A stretch of 11,518 bases of DNA from Acidobacteriota bacterium. GTDB lineage: Bacteria; Acidobacteriota; UBA6911. Below the pieces are notes generated by a model. The model had not been told where the DNA came from, made no database searches, and saw only the letters and a list, made by a program, of their open reading frames with translations. The stretch covers positions 1 to 11,518 of the forward strand of contig JAIRVC010000079.1 of the NCBI GenBank assembly GCA_031254095.1, written 5' to 3'. The position numbers and the translations under genes were made by a program. How positions within the stretch are numbered: position 1 is the first letter of the stretch; every line of letters starts with the position of its first letter. Positions 7,401 to 11,518 of this stretch are shown piece after piece.

Positions 7401-9328
7401 ATGCCGGTTCTCTCCTCGCCGTCTTTGTCTTCATACAAAATCCACTCGCCCGTCGCCGGATCAAAGAGAAACGCCGCCGAGTATTCCTGAAGCACGACAT
7501 CTTGGCTGGTTATTAAGGCCATGTCCTCCTTGTCGTTAAGCACAACCTTGTTGTGAATGGAAAAAAGCGCCGCGTAGTACCGATCCTGGGGGGCAAATGT
7601 ATATTTTAAAGTCATCTTATCGGCGTCAACGCCCTTAACGGTATTAGTCACGGCGTCCACGACCATCAGGGTTTTGCCGTCGCTGGTTATGGTAATCTGC
7701 GCGGGCACCCGGAGTCCTGAGAGCCGTCCTGATTCCTGCCCGGTAGCAACGTTAAATTTAATAACTTCGCCCGTTCCCGAAGAGGAGATGTATCCGGTCT
7801 GTCCGTCCGGAGACAGCTCAATCCGGCTGCCGAAACCGAAAACGGCGTTTGGAAATTCGTATGTACCGGCCAACTCGGAAAGCGCCGGATCGATAATAAA
7901 AATCTTATTGTCCAACGCTGAAACTACGGCAAGACGCCGGGGGAGATTTGTTGCCGGATCAATCAGAATCGGAGTGATATGAATGGGCCGACCTCCCGTG
8001 ACGATCCGCTTTAAATCCCCTCCTTTTTCTGCCTCCGGATTAAACGCGAGAACCGTTCCCGAACCAGTGTAGGCGACAAACCCGGTAGTTTTTGAATCCG
8101 GTTCCGGCGTGGCATGAAAATAAATATTGCCAGCTATATTGTCTCCGAGAACCTGATGGTTCGTATCAAAAACAAGTTTGTGTTCTTTGATCCCGGCGAC
8201 AAACAAAACCTTATCGCCCGCGCCGTCATTAACAACAACCGCCGAATGCAGCGTCCGGTAGTCCGACATTGGCGTTGAAAGGGTAAATGTCCCGGTCGCG
8301 GGGTCGTAAATTTCAACGCTGTTCAAAATATTTCCATCGGCGTCTTCCCCGCCGGCAATGACCACCAAGCCATTGACAAACGTCGCGGTATGGTTGACGC
8401 GCGGCGTCGTCATGCTTCCGGTCTGCGCAAAAACGCCCGTTTCCGGATTATAAATTTCCGCGGTTTTCAACGCGCCCACGCCGCTCGTGCCGCCGACGAT
8501 CAGAACCCGTCCGTCGCCAAGAACATTCGCCGTGTGATCCTTGCGCGCCGTGGTCATTTTTCCGGTTAAAGTAAATTTCTCCTCCGAGACGTCGTAAATT
8601 TCCGCGGAATCAAGAAAAGTATCGCAGACCATTTCGTCGTCCTTGGAATTGTTGCATCCGCCGGCCAGCAAAATTCTTTTGTCTGAAATAAGCGCGGCTA
8701 TGTGGCCTACGCGGGATTGCTTCATTGTTTCATACGGCGCCCAAAAAGTTCTGTTTGACGGATCGTAAATTTCGGCGTAATTCAGAAACGTTCCGTTAAA
8801 TCCGCCCGCAATAAATATGGTCCTATCGCTGAGCAGAGTGGCCGTGGCAAGCTGGCGCGGCGTAGTCATCCCGCCTGAAACCATGATAAATTTTTCAGAC
8901 ACGGAATCGTACTGTTCCACCGACTGAATATAGTTGCCGTTATAACCTCCGATAATAAGCGCCACGCTTCCCGGCGCTAAAATGGACGACATGCCGCCCC
9001 GTATCGCCAGCAAGTCTCCGGTCTGCTTAACGGAACTGTCCTCATGGTTATATATCTCCGCATTGTTCAGATAACGGTTATTGACGCCGCCCGCGATCAG
9101 CACTCTGCCGGGGGTCAACTGCAGGACGGCCGGGCGCTCACGGCCGGCGGTCAATGCATCTTCGACCCTGGTCATCGCTCCGGTCTTCGGATCGAAAATG
9201 TCAATCGTATCGCTGAACGCGTCCGCGTTGGGATCAACAGTGGTAAATACTCTTTTTTGCGCGGACGCCGTCGCGGCGCTCAGTAAAACAGCTAAAACAA
9301 CCAGAAACAGTACGGAACGAAAACGCAT
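4472..9328 (-). CDS. Giant exported protein: two Kelch propellers, a YVTN-like propeller and Ig-like modules
   Basis: This 1618-residue protein has a clear Sec signal peptide (MRFRSVLFLVVLAVLLSAAT, cleavage after ASA near residue 23) and no later membrane helix, so it is periplasmic, surface-bound or released. Domains in order: Kelch propeller 1 (about 40-380; x-x-GG blade motifs near 78, 125, 173, 221, 277 and 324, plus a degenerate VAGI at 377); a YVTN/lactonase-like propeller (about 400-785; e.g. SPDGQTGYISSSGTGEV, TPDGRYAFFASATNDQI) with a polyacidic loop at 681-691; Ig-like module A (about 795-895); the first half of module B (923-963); Kelch propeller 2 (about 978-1345; GG motifs near 982, 1030, 1079, 1136, 1184, 1231 and 1292); the second half of B (1347-1375); modules C (1395-1495) and D (1510-1612). 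No catalytic residues are recognisable, so binding or adhesion is likelier than enzymatic activity. The ATG at 9328 has GGAG 8 nt upstream. It lies 15 nt after the ExbD-like gene, in the same operon. Confidence 0.92.
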   Translation of the reverse strand: MRFRSVLFLVVLAVLLSAATASAQKRVFTTVDPNADAFSDTIDIFDPKTGAMTRVEDALTAGRERPAVLQLTPGRVLIAGGVNNRYLNNAEIYNHEDSSVKQTGDLLAIRGGMSSILAPGSVALIIGGYNGNYIQSVEQYDSVSEKFIMVSGGMTTPRQLATATLLSDRTIFIAGGFNGTFLNYAEIYDPSNRTFWAPYETMKQSRVGHIAALISDKRILLAGGCNNSKDDEMVCDTFLDSAEIYDVSEEKFTLTGKMTTARKDHTANVLGDGRVLIVGGTSGVGALKTAEIYNPETGVFAQTGSMTTPRVNHTATFVNGLVVIAGGEDADGNILNSVEIYDPATGTFTLSTPMSDYRTLHSAVVVNDGAGDKVLFVAGIKEHKLVFDTNHQVLGDNIAGNIYFHATPEPDSKTTGFVAYTGSGTVLAFNPEAEKGGDLKRIVTGGRPIHITPILIDPATNLPRRLAVVSALDNKIFIIDPALSELAGTYEFPNAVFGFGSRIELSPDGQTGYISSSGTGEVIKFNVATGQESGRLSGLRVPAQITITSDGKTLMVVDAVTNTVKGVDADKMTLKYTFAPQDRYYAALFSIHNKVVLNDKEDMALITSQDVVLQEYSAAFLFDPATGEWILYEDKDGEERTGIYLVGFQPGWTMLLPNKEWWLTLSQNNITLISTIDPRLESDSDDDDDEDTTKNYAIIGSPMGSTNVILTPDGRYAFFASATNDQILHMDLETGAIVGAYALGDDPNLSPDQPIAVALTPDAGILAAASYVSNEISLFVDSYLYRQTRYVSQQDGFTGISIVNVYDDEVIVQITARTNSGGIHTYYEDNENISKQKTLILGSNAQVSIDISELLEFDNDVENTGYLTIDSQRPVIVGYTAVGKIQSSFLTAHIRSMENVAFFAAGDVPRDMILPEVPEADGATSEVSLVNPSYTSADYTVIHYAPDGTKRAEQEKTLSPQAREATSTTGVTSTVAKSQVAIIGGLSSNGTESTAEVFDGNSSSYRSAGGMRAARYGSGVASLASGKVLVSGGRNGSIIQKSAELYNPSSGSFTFTPGSMNVERYRHTATRLPNGLVLLAGGQNTNSITRTAELFDYTTGSFSYTKNREGGEKSEMVFPRDAHTATLLTDGVRVLLAGGLDGTGTAKTAEIYNTATGRFTQIGDMRYPRAFHTATLLGDGRVLFTGGYNGDFLKSAEVFNPATNEFEEVSDMMDARSNHTATLLSDGTVLIAGGRNHYTDVNEEGGLDTAEVYDPSSGYFSETGNTMTTARSYHTAVNFMDDRDGINDRVIISGGFGEIGTEEEPELGALATSDIYTPGTRMFTRASSSLSRARQGHAAILLDESESSGYLRFTSEMGLLASESYNIEKGGAPASVSAIDMAKYKGVKTVYSPRFTVDADRTTLLNVINGNEDENPADITLELFGRDGGLIASTTRHVAANAQIKGDLKDIFNDFSFTGGHEGWIKVSSTEDQVVGTVTFKSAADKNKYMGSFELSTASPLPEESEERQYCFIFPLVSENSDFETELSFLNSGTAVASLTLQLWDANKEEGSILEEHSATLDPGRNMYKTISGLFGKKLDYGNVRVRSDQPIHGMGEIRAFSKRFITPVPATLYKCSQ

Positions 9329-9343
9329 ATGCCGTTCTCCAAA

Positions 9344-9766
9344 TTATTTAGAAGCAACCGTTGATTTTTCAAGAAGCGCTATGTCGGTAGCGCCTGAACG
9401 TTTGGCGATATCCATCAACACGAATATATCGCCGTAAGGAAGCGCGCGATCGCCGCGGATAAACAGATTTTTAACAGCCCGATACTGAAAGACCTCGCCC
9501 AGGGTGCTTTCGAGTTCCTGAAGCGTAACGATTTTCTGGTTAAGACGAACCGTGCGATCCAGATCCATTTCCACGATAATGGAATCGGACTTGACGTTTT
9601 GCGGCGGAGCGGACGCCGCCGGCTGGGGAACCCTGACGGGATGATCGTATTGTTTCAAGGGAGCGGCGACCATAAAAATGATCAGCAATACCAGCAGAAT
9701 ATCAATGTAGGGCGTGATATTGATGTTTGAATGGACTCCCTTTTTATTGCGTACGTTCATTCCCAT
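9344..9766 (-). CDS. exbD: ExbD/TolR-family biopolymer transport protein
   Basis: ExbD/TolR proteins sit in the inner membrane inside a pentameric ExbB/TolQ proton channel and pass proton-motive force to TonB or TolA. The 140 residues show the standard plan: a short cytoplasmic N-terminus, one membrane helix (about 20-36) opening with NITPYIDILLVLLIIFMV, and a periplasmic domain (about 60-135) containing 'LFIRGDRALPYGDIFVLMDIAKRSGA', read in two parts. Asp22 in the helix is the conserved proton-carrying aspartate. The ATG at 9766 has AGGGA about 12 nt upstream; an in-frame ATG at 9760 is an alternative start. The gene lies 26 nt after the tonB-like gene and 15 nt before the giant propeller gene. 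The TonB neighbour favours ExbD over TolR. No ExbB/TolQ gene is in the window, so the channel subunit must come from elsewhere. Confidence 0.93.
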   Translation of the reverse strand: MGMNVRNKKGVHSNINITPYIDILLVLLIIFMVAAPLKQYDHPVRVPQPAASAPPQNVKSDSIIVEMDLDRTVRLNQKIVTLQELESTLGEVFQYRAVKNLFIRGDRALPYGDIFVLMDIAKRSGATDIALLEKSTVASK

Positions 9767-9792
9767 GTTTTACGTGTTCCCTAATGTGTTCT

Positions 9793-10869
9793 CTACCAAA
9801 GAGCAAAGTTCACTTCAATATTGGCAGGGTAATCTATCGCTACGCCGTTGCGCGTCGCCGGCCTGAAGCGCCATCGGGTAGAGACAGTACGAACGGCGGA
9901 TTCATCCAGACCGTATCCAAGTCCACGTACGATCTTGACATTATCGACGGTGCCATCCTTGCGTATTGTTGCGCTAAGGATAACAATTCCTTCTGCCTTC
10001 GCCTTTCGCCCCTCTTCCGTGTACTCCGGTTTGACTTCTACCAGCACTTCTGGCTGCCGGATACTGCCCGTTACTCCTTTACCTACGCCCGTGCCAATGC
10101 CCCCTCCGGAACCGCCGCCCATGCCGCCGCCGCTTCCGGGGCCTACGCCCGCGCCTGTGCCCGAACCTATGCCCGTCCCGCGGCCGGTGCCGATGCCGCC
10201 GCCGCTTCCGGGGCCGTAAGACGTGGAATAATTCGGCGGCCCGGTAATATCGCCTATAGGCAGAGACAGATTTCGGGGAAGCTGAATAGGCATCTCAACG
10301 CTCGGAACCTGCGCAAGTAAATCGTCCGCCGCCATAAGCGGCTGCGGATTCGTCGGATCGGGCGCAATCATTTGTACCGGCGTGGTTTCAGGCAATTCTC
10401 CGGTGGCCGGCGGTTCGGGCTGATTTTTTCCGCCGCCACCGCCGCCGCCGCCTTCCTGTCCATCGCCCTCTATGTCAAAGGGAAGAAAAATCGGAGTATT
10501 CACAAATACGACTTCGTCCGGATCAATAGCCGGCACCGATGATATCCCTCTGGCTATAAAGAAAATCGCCAGAAAAAAAGCGGCGTGCAGAAAAATTGAA
10601 ACAACGCCCGCTTCCATTTTTCGGGTGCGCCCGCCGGCGCGCAGAGCCTCAAGTTCTTCAGCGTCGGCAAAAACAGAAGGTATAAAATTCAGGCCGCCAA
10701 AACTGGTAAATAGAGAGATAAAAAGCTGTTTCCAGAATGCGCCGGAGGCAAGTGTTTTCCAAACGGGAGGCCTGTCCTCCAATACATATTGGAAAAGCGG
10801 TTCCTGTGGTTTTTGGCCGGAATATCCGATCAGAGATTTATCTTCGCCTTCTTCCTTCATTCCCGTCAT
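9793..10869 (-). CDS. tonB: TonB-family energy transducer with glycine-rich spacer
   Basis: TonB links the energised ExbB-ExbD complex to outer-membrane transporters. Of the 358 residues, about 1-86 are cytoplasmic and of unknown role (charged, with an aromatic WKTLASGAFWKQLFISLF stretch), 87-108 form the membrane helix (AGVVSIFLHAAFFLAIFFIA), 112-218 are a periplasmic linker with an 8-Gly run (140-147) and Pro-rich parts, 219-269 are a GxGxG glycine-rich spacer, and 276-357 are the TonB C-terminal domain (VEVKPEYTEEGRKAKAEG, then GLGYGLDESAV and WRFRPATRNG). Classical TonB has a Pro/Lys-rich spacer and no large cytoplasmic part; this version is familiar from Acidobacteriota-type genomes. The start at 10869 is uncertain: an ATG at 10860 is equally possible, as neither has a strong ribosome binding site. 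It is the first gene of the tonB-exbD-propeller operon and has a good promoter upstream. Confidence 0.92.
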   Translation of the reverse strand: MTGMKEEGEDKSLIGYSGQKPQEPLFQYVLEDRPPVWKTLASGAFWKQLFISLFTSFGGLNFIPSVFADAEELEALRAGGRTRKMEAGVVSIFLHAAFFLAIFFIARGISSVPAIDPDEVVFVNTPIFLPFDIEGDGQEGGGGGGGGKNQPEPPATGELPETTPVQMIAPDPTNPQPLMAADDLLAQVPSVEMPIQLPRNLSLPIGDITGPPNYSTSYGPGSGGGIGTGRGTGIGSGTGAGVGPGSGGGMGGGSGGGIGTGVGKGVTGSIRQPEVLVEVKPEYTEEGRKAKAEGIVILSATIRKDGTVDNVKIVRGLGYGLDESAVRTVSTRWRFRPATRNGVAIDYPANIEVNFALW

Positions 10870-10923
10870 CCATATTCAGATCATTACAGGCCGCCGTATA
10901 TTCCGCCGAACGGTTCAATGTAA

Positions 10924-10953
10924 GCCTGCCGATAACTAAATATAATAGCAGGC
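10924..10953. promoter_or_regulatory. Dyad spanning the -10 of the tonB promoter
   Basis: GCCTGC (10924-10929) and GCAGGC (10948-10953) are perfect inverted copies, 18 bp apart, with the -10 hexamer (10942-10947) abutting the right arm. The placement is that of a repressor site. The arms do not extend beyond 6 bp, so chance cannot be excluded. The regulator is unknown and the sequence is not a recognisable Fur box. Confidence 0.35.
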
Positions 10954-10971
10954 AACCACGCCGCCAGTCAA
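10942..10971 (-). promoter_or_regulatory. Sigma70-like promoter of the tonB-exbD-propeller operon
   Basis: On the minus strand TTGACT (10971-10966) and TATTAT (10947-10942) are each one base from consensus, with an 18-bp spacer. Transcription would begin near 10935, giving a leader of about 65 nt before the tonB-like start. It is the best promoter match in the window and points at the only operon that needs one here. Confidence 0.7.
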
Positions 10972-11073
10972 AATTTAGGAAACGCCGGGCATACGCCGGA
11001 AACCGCCAGGGAAACACTTGCCCATAACTTCATTCAGAAGTTACCTCCAACGATGGTTCACGGCGAATTTTTT

Positions 11074-11113
11074 CTGACCACTGATCACTGACCACTGGCC
11101 GCCGTGAGGCGGC
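11074..11113. repeat. CTGACCA heptamer repeat followed by a small GC hairpin
   Basis: From 11074 the plus strand reads CTGACCA, CTGATCA, CTGACCA, CTGG, a 7-bp tandem array of about 3.5 units. It runs into a 6-bp hairpin (GCCGCC 11098-11103, loop GTGA, GGCGGC 11108-11113). The hairpin is followed by TTATT and is too short for confident use as a terminator. Apart from this array, the sites listed separately and a 7-bp hairpin at 11236-11253, I see no gene in the 424-bp gap 10870-11293. Confidence 0.5.
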
Positions 11114-11235
11114 TTATTAACCAGTTTATGTTTATACTTCAAATCCTGTTCAGGCGTTCCAATAAAATTTTAAATCCGAAAAATAGATGCCGCCGCCGGG
11201 CGATTGGTTCATTCCAGAGTCTCCCCGGCGCTTAC

Positions 11236-11253
11236 TTTGGGCGGTCGCCCAAA
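11236..11253. other. Short hairpin upstream of the divergent gene
   Basis: TTTGGGC (11236-11242) and GCCCAAA (11247-11253) are perfectly inverted around GGTC; beyond a C-A mismatch, TTA/TAA extend the pairing to 11232-11257. It lies 40 nt upstream of the ATG at 11294, roughly where the -35 region of that gene would be. It could be an operator or a remnant of a repeat. Neither strand has a T-run after the stem. Confidence 0.3.
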
Positions 11254-11281
11254 ATAACAGGCATACGTAAAAGTATCCGGG

Positions 11282-11287
11282 TATAAT
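11282..11287 (+). promoter_or_regulatory. Consensus -10 (TATAAT) just upstream of the divergent gene
   Basis: TATAAT at 11282-11287 is a perfect -10 hexamer with its last base 7 nt before the A of the ATG at 11294, so transcription would begin at or next to the start codon. No good -35 lies 16-18 bp upstream (AGGCAT at 11259-11264). Confidence 0.4.
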
Positions 11288-11293
11288 TCGCGA

Positions 11294-11518
11294 ATGAACA
11301 TAAGAAACCAAAACAGGGGTGTCTCGCGGTTGTGTTTTACTTTTCCGCTCCTGGCGGGATTTATATCCGCCGGCTTTGCCCGGCAGGCGTGGCCGGCGCA
11401 ATCACCACAGATACAGGAGAATATAACCAGAGCTATTGCCGAATACAGAAATGATGCCGAGTTGCTGTCGATCCTGACCAGGGCGTGTCTGGTTTTGCTT
11501 ATTCTGATCTCGTTTTTT
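11294..11518 (+). CDS. Truncated divergent gene: exported or membrane protein of unknown family
   Basis: An ATG at 11294 opens 75 codons with no stop up to the right edge. The product begins with a signal-peptide-like segment: basic n-region (MNIRNQNRGVSRL), hydrophobic core (CFTFPLLAGFISAGFA), possible cleavage near residue 29 or after AWPAQ. A polar helical stretch follows (QIQENITRAIAEYRNDAELL, 39-58), then a second hydrophobic segment starting about residue 64 (ACLVLLILISFF), probably membrane-spanning. It is divergent from the tonB operon across a 424-bp gap. The visible part is too short to name a family. A signal peptide followed by a short external segment and a membrane helix would fit a sensor or channel subunit, but that is a guess. 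There is no clear ribosome binding site. Confidence 0.6.
   Translation, partial: MNIRNQNRGVSRLCFTFPLLAGFISAGFARQAWPAQSPQIQENITRAIAEYRNDAELLSILTRACLVLLILISFF

Noticed and set aside
9727..10320. Plus-strand open frame of 197 codons rich in Ala, Arg and Tyr
   Set aside because: It mirrors the glycine-rich spacer and C-terminal domain of the TonB-family gene; composition comes from the GGC/GGT repeats read backwards.
11098..11113. GCCGCC-GTGA-GGCGGC hairpin as an intrinsic terminator
   Set aside because: Only 6 bp, followed by TTATTAACC rather than a T-run, and no plus-strand gene ends before it.
11104..11286. Plus-strand frame of 60 codons in the divergent intergenic region
   Set aside because: Very basic random-looking product, no ribosome binding site, and it ends on the TATAAT assigned as a -10.
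1..11518. tRNA or rRNA genes, CRISPR arrays, transposase genes or phage attachment sites
   Set aside because: I looked for cloverleaf-like sequences, regularly spaced repeats and transposase motifs on both strands and saw none.

Overview
The window reads as chromosomal DNA from a diderm, Gram-negative-type bacterium. Nearly all coding is on the minus strand; one truncated gene on the plus strand runs off the right edge. The TonB-family protein has a long cytoplasmic N-terminus, one membrane helix, a glycine-rich GxGxG spacer instead of a Pro/Lys-rich one, and a C-terminal domain ending in a 'GYGLDESAV...WRFRPAT' motif. I associate this architecture, and the large secreted Kelch/Ig-like protein beside it, with Acidobacteriota and related lineages. 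That assignment is a family-level impression, not a database result.

Layout, in the direction of minus-strand transcription (right to left). (1) A divergent intergenic region (10870-11293) holds a strong sigma70-like promoter facing left, with a dyad around its -10. A second possible promoter faces right, with its -10 placed so that the truncated secreted or membrane gene at 11294 could be leaderless. (2) A tight operon follows: tonB-like (10869-9793), exbD/tolR-like (9766-9344) and a 1618-residue exported multi-propeller protein (9328-4472), with gaps of 26 and 15 nt. (3) The housekeeping pair rpsO (4377-4108, TTG start) and pnp (3797-1584) comes next, separated by a terminator-like hairpin and a structured leader that includes an AT-rich heptamer inverted repeat. 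(4) After pnp there is a perfect 18-bp-stem hairpin, then a Phd/YefM-ParE/RelE toxin-antitoxin pair (1460-884). (5) Only 25 nt further on is larB (858-88), the carboxylase/hydrolase of nickel-pincer cofactor synthesis. Another reading frame may begin at 74 and run off the left edge.

How the genes may work together: TonB and ExbD form the energy-transducing part of an outer-membrane import system, but no ExbB/TolQ channel partner lies in the window. The very large protein made from the same transcript has a Sec signal peptide, two seven-motif Kelch propellers, a central YVTN-like propeller and several Ig-like modules. It is probably periplasmic or on the cell surface, and co-transcription hints that it is linked to the TonB system. 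Its second Kelch propeller appears to be inserted inside one of the Ig-like modules. I consider this the most interesting feature of the window. rpsO-pnp is the conserved ribosome/RNA-decay pair. The toxin-antitoxin module and the lone larB look like accessory insertions downstream of it.
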